DNA of 64,000 nucleotides from [Zimmermannella] bifida NBRC 103089 (lineage in GTDB: Bacteria; Actinomycetota; Actinomycetes; Actinomycetales; Microbacteriaceae): assembly GCF_001570925.1 (NCBI RefSeq), contig NZ_BCSP01000002.1:1-64000 (forward strand), written 5' to 3'. Positions 54,074-63,532 of this stretch are shown one piece after another. A program made the position numbers and the translations under genes. Numbering within the stretch: the first letter of the stretch is position 1; each line of letters starts with the position of its first letter. The notes below the pieces were generated by a model that was not told the DNA's origin, searched no databases, and was given only the letters and a program-made list of their open reading frames with translations.

Positions 54074-55543
54074 TTGTCGCCACAATTAGCTGGTGCCGTT
54101 GATTCGGTCACCACGGAACCACCGCAGATGGAACGCGGCATCAAGAATCGCCACCTGCAACTCATTGCTATCGGTGGCTCGATCGGTACCGGTCTATTCA
54201 TGGGTTCTGGTGAACTCATCAAGAACGCCGGCCCCGGAATCGTGCTGGTGTACCTGGCAATTGGCCTGTTCGTATTCTTGATCATGCGGATGCTCGGTGA
54301 GCTGCTGCTCTCGAACCTGCACTACAAGACCTTCGGCGACGTCGCCAAACACCAGGTCGGGCCCTGGGCCGGGTTCTTTGTTTCGTGGAACTACTGGTTC
54401 AGCTGGGTCGTGGCCTGTATTGCAGACATCATCGCGATCACCGGATACGTCAAGTTCTTCAACGCCGACGTGCCAGTTTGGATTCCGGCGCTGATTTCGT
54501 GCCTCGTGCTCACCGGCCTCAACCTGCTGCCAGTGAAGTGGTTCGGTGAAGCCGAATTCTGGTTCGCGATCATCAAGATCGTGGCCATTCTGGGGCTCAT
54601 CGCCGTGGGTATCTACCTGGTGATCACCGGGTTCACGAACCCTGATGGCGTGCAGGCAAAGGTCTCAAACCTTTGGGAATACGGTGGATTCCTGCCAATG
54701 GGAATCAGTGGCCTGCTGCTCGGTTTCCAGATGGGCATCTTCTCGTTCATTGGCGTTGAGCTCGTTGGCACCGCGGCTGCAGAAACTGAGAACCCGCGCA
54801 AGACCCTGCCGAAGGCGATCAACTCGATCGTGGTCCGCATCCTGATCTTCTACATCGGTGCGCTGCTGGTCATCATGATGGTGACGCCGTGGGTCGATAT
54901 TGACCCCGAAACCAGCCCGTTCGTTTCGACGCTCTCGCTTGCCGGGTTCGGTATTGCGGCTGCCGTGATCAACCTGGTTGTGCTGACTTCGGCGGCATCG
55001 AGTGCAAACTCGGGTCTGTACTCAGACACCCGCATGCTCTTTGCGCTCGCGCACGACGGCCATGCACCAAAGCGGATGGGGGACCTTGCCGAGAACGGTA
55101 TTCCACGCAAGGCGGTGCTGTTCACGTGTGCGTTCCTGTTCCTGTCGATTCCGGTGCTGCTCGCAGGTGACTCGGTCATTCAGGGATTCATCTTCGTTTC
55201 GTCGATCTGCGCCACCCTGGTGCTGTTCACCTGGGGCATGATCTGCGTTTCGTTCATCTGTTACCTGCGCAAGCACCCCGAAAAGCACGCAAACTCGGGA
55301 TTCAAGACGCCAATTGCGGCGGTCGCACCCTGGCTCGTACTGGCGTTCTTTGTGTTCATTGCCGTGCTATTGGTGTCAGCAGAGGGCACGCGAATGGCGT
55401 TCCTGTGCGCACCGATCTGGTTCGTTGTGCTGACGGTGCTGTGGCAGCTGCGTAAGCGCACCCTCGAGAAGGAGGGGCGCCCCATCACCGGCATGATTCC
55501 GACCGTGGCGCACCCGCTCGACCTCGAAGACGGTGAGCAATAA
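54074..55543 (+). CDS. Amino acid permease (AAT family, APC superfamily)
   Basis: A 489-residue transporter with 12 helices. The start of TM1 shows HLQLIAIGGSIGTGLFMGSG, the classic AAT/CycA/AroP signature, followed by GPGIVLVYLAIGLFVFLIMRMLGELL. FSFIGVELVGTAAAETENPRKTLPKAIN in TM6 and the next loop is also diagnostic. Substrates of this group include D-serine/D-alanine/glycine, lysine, GABA and aromatics; the neighbouring decarboxylase makes a basic amino acid plausible but unproven. I chose a TTG start at 54074 because AAGGAG (54061-54066) is 7 bases before it and no ATG in frame has a site. Confidence 0.9.
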   Translation: MSPQLAGAVDSVTTEPPQMERGIKNRHLQLIAIGGSIGTGLFMGSGELIKNAGPGIVLVYLAIGLFVFLIMRMLGELLLSNLHYKTFGDVAKHQVGPWAGFFVSWNYWFSWVVACIADIIAITGYVKFFNADVPVWIPALISCLVLTGLNLLPVKWFGEAEFWFAIIKIVAILGLIAVGIYLVITGFTNPDGVQAKVSNLWEYGGFLPMGISGLLLGFQMGIFSFIGVELVGTAAAETENPRKTLPKAINSIVVRILIFYIGALLVIMMVTPWVDIDPETSPFVSTLSLAGFGIAAAVINLVVLTSAASSANSGLYSDTRMLFALAHDGHAPKRMGDLAENGIPRKAVLFTCAFLFLSIPVLLAGDSVIQGFIFVSSICATLVLFTWGMICVSFICYLRKHPEKHANSGFKTPIAAVAPWLVLAFFVFIAVLLVSAEGTRMAFLCAPIWFVVLTVLWQLRKRTLEKEGRPITGMIPTVAHPLDLEDGEQ

Positions 55544-55586
55544 GCGCGCCGGGTCAGGCTGCATCGCAAAAAATATCGTGGATGAG

Positions 55587-55616
55587 TTGACAACAAGAAA
55601 ATGCTTGTGGCAGACT
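55587..55616 (+). promoter_or_regulatory. Promoter of tRNA-Glu
   Basis: A perfect TTGACA (55587-55592), an 18-base spacer and CAGACT (55611-55616) place the start point about 10 bases before the mature tRNA-Glu. Confidence 0.55.
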
Positions 55617-55633
55617 AGGTGAGTTGTCATCGC

Positions 55634-55709
55634 GGCCCCATCGTTTAGCGGCCTAGGACACCGCCCTCTCACGGCGGCAGCGCGGGTTCAAATCCCGCTG
55701 GGGTCACCA
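55634..55709 (+). tRNA. tRNA-Glu (anticodon CTC), CCA encoded
   Basis: Acceptor GGCCCCA (55634-55640) pairs with TGGGGTC (55699-55705) with one G-T wobble. The anticodon arm is CCGCC-CTCTCAC-GGCGG with CTC as anticodon, and the T arm has GGTTCAAATCC. Discriminator A at 55706, then genomic CCA. Confidence 0.95.
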
Positions 55710-55718
55710 CGAACAACA

Positions 55719-55750
55719 CGAAACACCCTCGCTTCGGCGGGGGTGTTTCG
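55719..55750 (+). terminator. Terminator of tRNA-Glu
   Basis: A 14-bp stem with a TTCG tetraloop (CGAAACACCC at 55719-55728 and GGGTGTTTCG at 55741-55750 plus the inner CGC/GCG) sits 10 bases after the tRNA. Confidence 0.9.
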
Positions 55751-55903
55751 CATTTCAGCTATGTCGTCGTGCGCGTTCCGGGTGGTCGCAAGCTGTCCTG
55801 CATTGCACTAGGGTTCCGGCGCGCAAGAAATGCGCGGCGAAAATCCCGCGAAAGGACTACGCAAACTGCAGCTAAATGCGTGCGTCCGACCAGGCAAAGG
55901 CGA

Positions 55904-55909
55904 TACAGT
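55904..55909 (+). promoter_or_regulatory. -10 box (TACAGT) of the PP2C phosphatase gene
   Basis: TACAGT lies 45 bases ahead of the chosen TTG start, giving a leader of about 35 bases that includes a G-rich ribosome site. Confidence 0.4.
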
Positions 55910-55953
55910 TTGGGGGCGCCGTTTTGCGGCGTATTTCGGAATCGGGGGATAAG

Positions 55954-56778
55954 TTGACGAGTCTGGTAGAAACCAGCGCTGGTGAAATTGCCATTCGCGC
56001 GGATGCGGTAACCGACGTCGGCAATGTACGCGCCGTCAACGAAGATGCAGTTCTCGCCCAATCCCCAATCTTCCTTGTGGCCGACGGTATGGGTGGTCAC
56101 TCCTACGGTGACCGCGCCAGCCAAACCGTGGTCGAGACCTTTGCGGAGGCCTTCGCCGACGAAACGCTGGCAGAGCCCGAAGCTGTGCTCGGCGCCATCG
56201 ACGTCGCGAACCAGCGCATCCAAGAACTCGTTAATGAAGCCGACGGCCCGGGCGCCGTTGCTGGCACTACGCTCACCGGTATGGCGCTGGTCGATGTTGC
56301 ACCGGCTGATGGCGAGTCGAGTGCGCCGCACTGGATGATCTACAACGTCGGTGACTCGCGCGTCTACGGATGGAACGGCCGCGACCTCGTGCAGATCACG
56401 GTCGACCACTCGGCAGTACAAGAACTGGTTGCCCTCGGGATCATCACCCCAGACGAAGCGGAACAGCACCCCGACCGCAACGTCATCACCCGCGCGGTAG
56501 GATCAGAGCCAAGCGTTGAGACGGATCTTTGGCTCATGCCGGTCCAAGGCCACCAGCTGTTTCTCGTGTGCTCCGACGGTCTTAACAAAGAACTCGTCGA
56601 TGCCGATATCGCTGCGATCATTCGCGAATATCTGGCCGAATCTGCACCCGAAGTCTCGCTCGCGCAAGAACTCGTCAACGAAGCCATCTCCCGTGGCGGA
56701 CGCGACAACATCAGCGTCGTCATCGTTGAATCCAGCGTGCAGGCTGCCGAAGGGGTAGAGGCTCCGCCCCGTCAGTAG
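55954..56778 (+). CDS. PP2C family serine/threonine phosphatase
   Basis: A 274-residue cytosolic PPM-type phosphatase that removes phosphate from Ser and Thr with two Mn2+ or Mg2+ ions. Metal-binding motifs are intact: VGNVRAVNEDAVL, FLVADGMGGHSYGD, VGDSRVYGW, LVCSDGLNKEL and GRDNISVVIV. No membrane segment is present, unlike PstP. I chose the TTG at 55954 with GGGGGAT upstream; an ATG at 55876 has no ribosome site and lies before the -10 box. leuC follows after 54 bases but with its own likely promoter. Confidence 0.9.
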   Translation: MTSLVETSAGEIAIRADAVTDVGNVRAVNEDAVLAQSPIFLVADGMGGHSYGDRASQTVVETFAEAFADETLAEPEAVLGAIDVANQRIQELVNEADGPGAVAGTTLTGMALVDVAPADGESSAPHWMIYNVGDSRVYGWNGRDLVQITVDHSAVQELVALGIITPDEAEQHPDRNVITRAVGSEPSVETDLWLMPVQGHQLFLVCSDGLNKELVDADIAAIIREYLAESAPEVSLAQELVNEAISRGGRDNISVVIVESSVQAAEGVEAPPRQ

Positions 56779-56793
56779 CGGGATGCACGTTGG

Positions 56794-56799
56794 TACCAT
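56794..56799 (+). promoter_or_regulatory. -10 box (TACCAT) upstream of leuC
   Basis: TACCAT fits TANNNT and gives a leader of about 25 bases before the leuC ATG, containing TAGGAAG. Confidence 0.35.
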
Positions 56800-56832
56800 G
56801 ACGGACACCGACAATGTGTAGGAAGACCTCGA

Positions 56833-58287
56833 ATGACTACTGAACAACCAGCGGCTGCAGCGCCGAAAACGTTGGCCGAAAAAGTGTGGGATGCACACGT
56901 CGTCACCCGTGGCGAGAGCGGAAATCCCGACCTGCTCTACATCGACCTCCACATCATGCATGAGGTCACCAGCCCGCAGGCGTTTGACGGGCTTCGTCAG
57001 GCAGGACGCCAGGTGCGCCGCCTCGAGCAGACGATCGCGACCGAGGACCACAACACTCCGACGGTGAACATCCTCAACACCATCGCCGACGAAACCTCGC
57101 GCACGCAGATTGACACGCTGCGCCGCAACGCCAAGGAGTTTGGTGTGCGACTGCACTCGCTCGGCGACCGCGAACAGGGCATCGTGCACGTCGTGGGCCC
57201 GCAGCTCGGCCTGACCATGCCGGGCATCACCGTTGTCTGCGGTGACTCGCACACTTCGACGCACGGCGCGTTCGGCGCTATGGCGTTCGGTATCGGTACC
57301 AGTGAAGTTGAGCACGTGCTGGCCACGTCGACGCTACCGTTGAAGCCCTTCAAGACCATGGCGGTCAATGTTGAGGGCACGCTGCGCGAAGGCGTTACGG
57401 CCAAGGACATCATTCTTGCGGTCATCGCCAAGATTGGCACCGGTGGCGGTGCCGGCTACGTGCTGGAATACCGCGGCTCCGCAATTCGTTCCCTCTCGAT
57501 GGAGGGACGCATGACCATTTGCAATATGTCGATTGAAGCGGGTGCACGCGCCGGTATGGTCGCGCCCGACGAGACGACATTCGAGTACCTCAAGGGTCGT
57601 CCGCACGCACCACAGGGCGACCTGTGGGACGAAGCCGTCGACTACTGGCGCACGCTGCCAACCGACGAAGGTGCATCCTTCGACGCCGAAATTCACATTG
57701 ACGCGGATGCGCTTGAGCCGTTCGTGACCTGGGGCACGAACCCCGGTCAGGGGCTGCCGCTGTCGCACAACGTGCCGTCGCCTGAAGACTTTGCCGACCC
57801 TAACGACCGCGCCGCCGCCGAGCGCGCGCTCGAGTACATGGACCTGACGCCGGGTACCCCGCTCAAAGACGTCAAGGTCGACACCGTGTTCATGGGTTCG
57901 TGCACCAACTCGCGCATCGAAGACCTGCGCGCGTTCGCGAGCATCATCGAAGGCCGTAAGAAGGCTGACGGGATGCGTGTCCTGGTCGTTCCTGGCTCTG
58001 CCCGCGTGCGTCTGCAGGCCGAAGCCGAAGGCATCGACAAGATCGTCACCGACTTTGGTGGCGAATGGCGATTTGCTGGCTGCTCCATGTGCCTGGGGAT
58101 GAACCCCGACCAGCTCGCACCGGGCGAACGGTGCGCATCCACTTCGAACCGAAACTTTGAAGGTCGCCAGGGCAAAGGTGGCCGTACGCACCTCGTCTCG
58201 CCCGTCGTTGCTGCAGCAACTGCCGTTCGCGGCACGCTGTCGAGCCCGAGCGATCTGAACGACAACACCGCGGAGGTCGCAGCGTAA
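56833..58287 (+). CDS. leuC: 3-isopropylmalate dehydratase large subunit
   Basis: LeuC with LeuD isomerises 2-isopropylmalate to 3-isopropylmalate via a 4Fe-4S cluster. The 484-residue aconitase-fold protein has [21 protein letters not shown] and the three cluster cysteines C357 ([12 protein letters not shown]), C417 and C420 ([10 protein letters not shown]). TAGGAAG lies about 7 bases before the ATG. Its stop overlaps the leuD ATG by one base. First gene of a six-gene run through ddl. Confidence 0.96.
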   Translation: MTTEQPAAAAPKTLAEKVWDAHVVTRGESGNPDLLYIDLHIMHEVTSPQAFDGLRQAGRQVRRLEQTIATEDHNTPTVNILNTIADETSRTQIDTLRRNAKEFGVRLHSLGDREQGIVHVVGPQLGLTMPGITVVCGDSHTSTHGAFGAMAFGIGTSEVEHVLATSTLPLKPFKTMAVNVEGTLREGVTAKDIILAVIAKIGTGGGAGYVLEYRGSAIRSLSMEGRMTICNMSIEAGARAGMVAPDETTFEYLKGRPHAPQGDLWDEAVDYWRTLPTDEGASFDAEIHIDADALEPFVTWGTNPGQGLPLSHNVPSPEDFADPNDRAAAERALEYMDLTPGTPLKDVKVDTVFMGSCTNSRIEDLRAFASIIEGRKKADGMRVLVVPGSARVRLQAEAEGIDKIVTDFGGEWRFAGCSMCLGMNPDQLAPGERCASTSNRNFEGRQGKGGRTHLVSPVVAAATAVRGTLSSPSDLNDNTAEVAA

Positions 58288-58940
58288 TGGAAGCCATCAC
58301 CACCGTCACTGGCGTTGCAGTACCGCTGCAGCGTTCGAACATCGACACCGACCAGATCATCCCGGCCGTCTACCTCAAGCGTGTCACCAAGACCGGCTTT
58401 GAAGACGCGCTCTTCGCCAGCTGGCGACAGGATGACTCGTTCGTGCTGAACCAGCCCGCGTACGAGGGTGCCACGGTGCTGTTTCCTGGACCAGACTTCG
58501 GTACCGGTTCGAGCCGCGAACACGCCGTGTGGGCGCTGCGCGACTACGGCTTCCGCGCCGTTATCGGTTCCCGCTTCGGCGAGATCTTCCGCGGTAACGC
58601 GGGCAAGCAGGGCCTGCTGGTTGGCGTCATCACCGAAGCCGAGGTCCAAGAAATCTGGGCGACGCTTGAAGCAAACCCGGGGATGCAGGTCACGGTTGAC
58701 CTCGAATCGCGCACGGTAACCGTTGGCGATGCTTCATATGCGTTCGAAATCGACGATTACACTCGTTGGCGGCTCATGGAAGGCCTCGACGATATTGCGC
58801 TGACGCTTCGTGATGAAACTGCAATCGATGACTTTGAAGCAACTCGCCCGGGTTGGATGCCGAAAACGCTGCCAGCTTTGGGAGACTCTGAGCCTGGGAC
58901 AATCATCCCGGTCACAACCACCTCTGGAGGGACCCGCTAG
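58287..58940 (+). CDS. leuD: 3-isopropylmalate dehydratase small subunit
   Basis: A 217-residue swivel domain partner of Leu[21 protein letters not shown] and [24 protein letters not shown] are the family hallmarks, and the C-terminus has the [20 protein letters not shown] stretch. The start overlaps leuC (TAATG) and the stop overlaps the murA GTG. Confidence 0.96.
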   Translation: MEAITTVTGVAVPLQRSNIDTDQIIPAVYLKRVTKTGFEDALFASWRQDDSFVLNQPAYEGATVLFPGPDFGTGSSREHAVWALRDYGFRAVIGSRFGEIFRGNAGKQGLLVGVITEAEVQEIWATLEANPGMQVTVDLESRTVTVGDASYAFEIDDYTRWRLMEGLDDIALTLRDETAIDDFEATRPGWMPKTLPALGDSEPGTIIPVTTTSGGTR

Positions 58941-60310
58941 TGAGCACGCTGACGGAGGACGCCGCACGCTTCGCGAAGTTCTCAGGCCTTGAAGCCGACA
59001 CCATCACCTTTAACGGCGGGCAACCGTTGAACGGTCGCGTATTGGTGCGCGGGGCCAAGAACTTCGTAACCAAGGCGATGGTGGCAGCCCTCCTGGGCGA
59101 TTCGCCGAGTGTGCTGCGCAACGTGCCGGACATCTCGGATGTCCGCATCGTTGCAGGTCTGCTCGGCGTTCACGGCGTAACCATCTCGCACAATGTTGAA
59201 ACCGGTGAAGTACACCTTGACCCGACCAAGGTCAAGAGCGCGCACATGGCCGAAATCAACGCGCACGCCGGCTCCAGCCGCATCCCGATTCTGTTCTGCG
59301 GCCCGCTGCTGCACCAGCTTGGCGAAGCGTTCATCCCAGACCTCGGTGGTTGCCGCATCGGTGATCGTCCGATCGACTTCCACCTTTCGGCGCTGCGCTC
59401 GTTCGGTGCCGTCGTTGACAAGCTGCCTGAGGGTATCCACCTGACCGCACCAAACGGTCTGCTTGGCGCCAAGATCACGCTCGACTACCCATCCGTCGGC
59501 GCCACCGAACAGGTGCTGCTGACCGCGGTTCGCGCGCAGGGACTCACCGAGCTCTCGAACGCCGCGATCGAGCCCGAGATCATGGACCTCATCAACGTGC
59601 TGCAGAAGATGGGCGCCATCATCTCGGTCGACGCCGACCGCGTCATTCGCATTGAGGGTGTTCCCAACCTGCACGGCTACGACCACAAGTCAATCTTCGA
59701 CCGCAACGAAGCCGCCAGCTGGGCTGCTGCCGCGCTCGCGACGCAGGGCGACATCTTTGTTGAAGGTGCCCGCCAGCCAGAGATGCTGACCTTCTTGAAC
59801 GTCTTCCGCAAGGCCGGCGGCAAGTTCGAGATTCACGACGACGGTATTCGCTTCTTCCACCCGGGCGAGAGTCTCAGCCCGGTGGTGATTGAAACGGATG
59901 TGCACCCTGGCTTCATGACCGACTGGCAGCAGCCGCTCGTGGTCGCGTTGACTCAAGCAACCGGTGTCTCGATCGTGCACGAGACCGTGTACGAACAGCG
60001 CTTCGGCTTCACCGAAGCCCTCGTGAAGATGGGTGCCACTATCGAGCTCCACCGCGAATGCCTCGGTGGTCAGAAGTGCCGTTTCGGGCAGCAAAACTTC
60101 GTGCACTCGGCCGTCATCTCGGGTCCGTCAAAACTCACCGGTGCCGATATCGAAGTACCCGACCTGCGAGGCGGATTCAGCCACCTCATCGCCGCGTTGA
60201 TGGCGAAGGGACACTCGCGCGTGTCGAACGTGGGCATCATTGCTCGCGGATACGAGAACTTCCTCGCCAAGCTGCGCACGCTGGGCGCCGAATTCGAAGT
60301 CGAGAACTAG
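58940..60310 (+). CDS. murA: UDP-N-acetylglucosamine 1-carboxyvinyltransferase
   Basis: MurA transfers enolpyruvate from PEP to UDP-GlcNAc, the first committed step of peptidoglycan synthesis. The 456-residue protein has an inside-out alpha/beta barrel fold. RGAKNFVTKAMVAALLGDS carries the catalytic Lys-Asn of the PEP site. The loop LGGCRIGDRPIDFH keeps the catalytic Cys (C138), so the enzyme is expected to be fosfomycin-sensitive. The C-terminus has DLRGGFSHLIAALMA. GTG start overlapping the leuD stop, with GGAGG 8 bases upstream. Confidence 0.94.
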   Translation: MSTLTEDAARFAKFSGLEADTITFNGGQPLNGRVLVRGAKNFVTKAMVAALLGDSPSVLRNVPDISDVRIVAGLLGVHGVTISHNVETGEVHLDPTKVKSAHMAEINAHAGSSRIPILFCGPLLHQLGEAFIPDLGGCRIGDRPIDFHLSALRSFGAVVDKLPEGIHLTAPNGLLGAKITLDYPSVGATEQVLLTAVRAQGLTELSNAAIEPEIMDLINVLQKMGAIISVDADRVIRIEGVPNLHGYDHKSIFDRNEAASWAAAALATQGDIFVEGARQPEMLTFLNVFRKAGGKFEIHDDGIRFFHPGESLSPVVIETDVHPGFMTDWQQPLVVALTQATGVSIVHETVYEQRFGFTEALVKMGATIELHRECLGGQKCRFGQQNFVHSAVISGPSKLTGADIEVPDLRGGFSHLIAALMAKGHSRVSNVGIIARGYENFLAKLRTLGAEFEVEN

Positions 60311-60313
60311 CAC

Positions 60314-61153
60314 ATGGCCGCACCGAGCACATCGGAAGGCGCCTCTCGTAAGCGAACGGTGTATCCGGAGCGCCGCAAGCCCTCGTTCTTTTGGCTGCTG
60401 GCACCAATAGCGCTGCCGGCGATGGGCCTGTTATTCAAGTACGACATTAAGGGTTCGTTGCCGCCAACCGGTCCGGTCATCCTGTGCGGAAACCACTACT
60501 CCGACCTCGACCCCGTGGCTAACGGCGTTGGTGTTTGGAAGCTTGGCCGCATGCCGCGGTTTATGGCGAAGGCCTCGCTGTTCAAGGTGCCGGTCCTCGG
60601 CTGGGTGATGCGTGCCAGCGGGCAGATTCCCGTGGAACGCGAGCGCGGCGCGAACCGTAGCGGTGCCATGAGCGCCGCCCAGCAACTCATCGCTGCCGAC
60701 GGGCTCGTCATCATTTACCCCGAGGGCACGCTCACGCGCGAACCCGACTACTGGCCAATGCGCGGTAAGTCGGGTGCGGTGCGCCTGGCCCTGGAGCACA
60801 ACATTCCCATCATTCCGATGGCGTCGTGGGGTGCTCAGGAAGTCATGCCGCGCTTCGAGAAGAAGTTCCGGTTCCGATTCCGTACGCCCCTGCACATTCG
60901 GGTTGGGGATCCGGTCGACCTATCGGCGTGGCAGGGCAAGCACGCGTCCCGTACCGCAAACCAGGAAGCGACCGAAGCTGTCATGCGCGAGATCACCGCG
61001 CTCTTGGAAACTATTCGTGGTGGTACGGCGCCAGCCGAACTGTATGATCCGGTAGCGCACGGTGAAACAGAATTCGGCATGCCAACCGGGGCCGCGAAAC
61101 CGTCGGCCTCACGACGCAAGCGCTTCGGGAAACGGACCAAGGACAGTAAATGA
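60314..61153 (+). CDS. plsC: 1-acylglycerol-3-phosphate O-acyltransferase family protein
   Basis: A 279-residue membrane-associated acyltransferase that makes phosphatidic acid from lysophosphatidic acid. The catalytic HX4D is in GNHYSDLDP, the substrate motif is IYPEGTLTREPDYWPMRGKSGA (EGT), and PIIPMASWG is the fourth block. An N-terminal hydrophobic stretch (FFWLLAPIALPAMGLLF) anchors it. The charged C-terminal tail (SRRKRFGKRTKDSK) is not part of the domain. It overlaps gpsA by four bases. Confidence 0.92.
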   Translation: MAAPSTSEGASRKRTVYPERRKPSFFWLLAPIALPAMGLLFKYDIKGSLPPTGPVILCGNHYSDLDPVANGVGVWKLGRMPRFMAKASLFKVPVLGWVMRASGQIPVERERGANRSGAMSAAQQLIAADGLVIIYPEGTLTREPDYWPMRGKSGAVRLALEHNIPIIPMASWGAQEVMPRFEKKFRFRFRTPLHIRVGDPVDLSAWQGKHASRTANQEATEAVMREITALLETIRGGTAPAELYDPVAHGETEFGMPTGAAKPSASRRKRFGKRTKDSK

Positions 61154-62160
61154 GCGGGATTGCCGTAGTCGGCGGCGGTAACTGGGGAACCACATTCGCC
61201 AAGGTGCTTGCTGACGGCGGGCATGACGTGACGCTCGCGGTGCGCCGGGCCGAGATGGCCGAAGAGATCAACGACGCGCACCGCAACACCGCGTACCTTC
61301 CGGGGATTAACCTGCCCGACCGCATCCGCGCCACAACCGACCTGCGCGAAGCGATTACGGACACGGATTACGTGTTTCTTTCGGTGCCGGCGCAGTCGTG
61401 CCGTGAAAACCTCGAGGAGATTCGCCCGCTGCTCTCGGATTCGGCCGCCGTCATTAGCCTGATGAAGGGCGTTGAACGCTCGACCGGTAAGCGCATGAGC
61501 GAAGTTATTGCTGAAGTTGCTGCGATCGGTAGCGACCGGGTGGCAGTTGCCAGTGGCCCGAATATCGCACTCGAAATCGCGCAGGGCCAGCCGACCGCGA
61601 TCCTGGTTGCGAGCGAATCCGATGACCTCGCGATGCGCGTTGCCCGAATCGCGCGCTGTTCGTACCTGCGATCGTTCGTCAGTAACGATGTCATCGGTAC
61701 CGAGTTCGGTGGTGTACTGAAGAACCTCATCGCCATCGCCATTGGTATCGCGGACGGTGTTGGCTTCGGTGAGAACACCAAAGCTTCGATCATGACCCGT
61801 GGCCTGGCGGAGATCACCGAGTTCGCCGAAGCGCTTGGCGCGCACCGCGACACGATGATGGGGCTCGCCGGTATGGGCGACCTGATTGCCACGTGTATGT
61901 CGCCACTGTCACGAAACTTTACGGCCGGACGCCTGCTTGGCCAGGGATACAGCTATGTTGACGTGAACAGTCGAATGCAGCAGACCGCGGAAGGTTTGCG
62001 GTCGGTCGATTCGATTCTTGAAATTGCCAGCGAAGAGGGCGTACCCATGCCCATCGTGCAACAGATCGCCGCGGTGCTCGACGGCCGGATGCATCCGACC
62101 GAGCTTGCGCCACACCTTGCCACAGACGACGACGAAAACCCGAAGGGTGAAACTGCATGA
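61150..62160 (+). CDS. gpsA: Glycerol-3-phosphate dehydrogenase (NAD(P)+)
   Basis: GpsA reduces dihydroxyacetone phosphate to sn-glycerol-3-phosphate, the backbone for PlsC. The 336-residue protein has the nucleotide site VVGGGNWGTTFAKVLADGG, SLMKGVERSTGKRMSEV with the conserved Lys, SGPNIALEIAQG, the catalytic Lys in EFGGVLKNLIAIAIGIADG and MGLAGMGDLIATCMSP. It is co-translated with plsC and ddl by ATGA-type overlaps. Confidence 0.95.
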   Translation: MSGIAVVGGGNWGTTFAKVLADGGHDVTLAVRRAEMAEEINDAHRNTAYLPGINLPDRIRATTDLREAITDTDYVFLSVPAQSCRENLEEIRPLLSDSAAVISLMKGVERSTGKRMSEVIAEVAAIGSDRVAVASGPNIALEIAQGQPTAILVASESDDLAMRVARIARCSYLRSFVSNDVIGTEFGGVLKNLIAIAIGIADGVGFGENTKASIMTRGLAEITEFAEALGAHRDTMMGLAGMGDLIATCMSPLSRNFTAGRLLGQGYSYVDVNSRMQQTAEGLRSVDSILEIASEEGVPMPIVQQIAAVLDGRMHPTELAPHLATDDDENPKGETA

Positions 62161-63263
62161 CCGAAACAACGAACCGGACGCGCGTAATGGTGTGCTTTGG
62201 TGGTCGCTCGAGCGAGCACCAGATCTCGTGCGCGACGGCGGCGGGCGTGCTCAACGCGATCAACCGCGACAAGTTTGAGGTGATTCCGGTTGGTATCACG
62301 CGTCAGGGACAGTGGGTACTCGAAGAAGACCGCCCCGAAAAGTTCCGTCTCGACCCCGAAAACATGCCCGAGGTCGTCGACAATGGCACGCGCATCCTGC
62401 TGCCCGATGCGGTAACCCACCGCGAAGTACGCGTCATTCGTGACGGCGAAATTTCGTCGCTCGGTGAGATCGACATTGTGTTCCCGCTGCTGCACGGCCC
62501 CTACGGCGAAGACGGCACCGTGCAGGGGATGCTCGAACTCGTTGGTCTGCCGTTCGTCGGTTCCGGCGTGCTCGCCAGCGCCGCCGGTATGGACAAGCAC
62601 TACACGAAGCTGGTGCTCGCCTCGGCTGGCGTGCGCGTGGCGCCAGGCCTCACCGTGCAGCAACACGACTGGGAGACCGCACACGATGACGTCACCGCGA
62701 AGATCTTCGACACCTGCGACTTCCCAATGTTTGTGAAGCCCGCCCGTGCCGGTTCTTCAGTTGGGGTGTCCAAGGTCAAGGCAGCGGCCGAGCTTGATGA
62801 AGCGATGCGCGTTGCGTTTGCCGAAGACGATCACGTGCTGATCGAAACCGGGATCGACGGTCGCGAACTTGAGGTCGCGGTACTCGAATCGCGCCCGGGG
62901 GAGCGAGCCCGCGCATCCGTGGCCGGTGAAATTGTGATGGAACGCGGCGAGTTCTACGACTTCGAGTCGAAGTACCTCGATGCCTCGGCTGCGCGACTGA
63001 CTTGCCCGGCTGATCTCACCGACGCTGAACTTGCCGAAATGCAGGAACTCGCGATCCGCTCATTCGAAGCGCTCGGCTGCTCGAGCCTCTCGCGCGTGGA
63101 CTTCTTCTTGGACGCCGACGGCTTCTTGGTCAACGAGATCAACACGATGCCCGGGTTCACACCAATCTCGATGTTCCCGCGCTGCTGGGCCGAAACTGGC
63201 CTGGAATACCCCGAACTCATTACCGAATTGATCGAGGTCGCGCTGGCACACGCCAAGCGCTAG
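62157..63263 (+). CDS. ddl: D-alanine--D-alanine ligase
   Basis: A 368-residue ATP-grasp enzyme that makes the D-Ala-D-Ala dipeptide for peptidoglycan. FGGRSSEHQISCATA is the N-terminal signature, LLHGPYGEDGTVQGMLEL the second, and VNEINTMPGFTPISMFPRCW the Mg2+ site. The omega-loop reads FYDFESKYLD with the Tyr typical of D-Ala rather than D-lactate ligases. It ends the six-gene run; a large hairpin follows 45 bases later. Confidence 0.95.
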   Translation: MTETTNRTRVMVCFGGRSSEHQISCATAAGVLNAINRDKFEVIPVGITRQGQWVLEEDRPEKFRLDPENMPEVVDNGTRILLPDAVTHREVRVIRDGEISSLGEIDIVFPLLHGPYGEDGTVQGMLELVGLPFVGSGVLASAAGMDKHYTKLVLASAGVRVAPGLTVQQHDWETAHDDVTAKIFDTCDFPMFVKPARAGSSVGVSKVKAAAELDEAMRVAFAEDDHVLIETGIDGRELEVAVLESRPGERARASVAGEIVMERGEFYDFESKYLDASAARLTCPADLTDAELAEMQELAIRSFEALGCSSLSRVDFFLDADGFLVNEINTMPGFTPISMFPRCWAETGLEYPELITELIEVALAHAKR

Positions 63264-63307
63264 CGGATGCATCCGGTCGCGAAGATGTGACTGGAATACT
63301 GCAAAAT

Positions 63308-63366
63308 TTGTTGCCTGAGAAGGCTGCTATCGACATATATGTTTCAGAGGCGTTCTCAGGCAACAA
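63308..63366. repeat. 14-bp perfect inverted repeat with 31-base spacer
   Basis: TTGTTGCCTGAGAA (63308-63321) is the exact reverse complement of TTCTCAGGCAACAA (63353-63366). The spacer contains the palindrome ACATATATGT (63333-63342). TTCTTTCCC follows. It may end the ddl operon transcript, but the loop is unusually long; it could also be a protein site or a small mobile-element relic. Confidence 0.7.
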
Positions 63367-63435
63367 TTCTTTCCCGCGGTGGCCCGCGAGCGGAATGCAC
63401 GGGCGAGCGACAACAGCCTGGACACGATTTAGGCT

Positions 63436-63446
63436 GGGAATTTCCC
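63436..63446. promoter_or_regulatory. 11-bp palindrome upstream of the amidohydrolase
   Basis: GGGAATTTCCC is a perfect palindrome 24 bases before the TACACT -10 box of the next gene, near where a regulator or -35 element would lie. Confidence 0.25.
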
Positions 63447-63469
63447 GCAGTTGCCATTTATGAACGGGA

Positions 63470-63475
63470 TACACT
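63470..63475 (+). promoter_or_regulatory. -10 box (TACACT) of the amidohydrolase gene
   Basis: TACACT gives a leader of about 50 bases ending with CGGGAGCAAC before the ATG at 63533. Confidence 0.4.
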
Positions 63476-63532
63476 AACGGCACCGCCGTACAAGAACGTG
63501 CGGAGACAAGCAACGACGCTTTCGGGAGCAAC

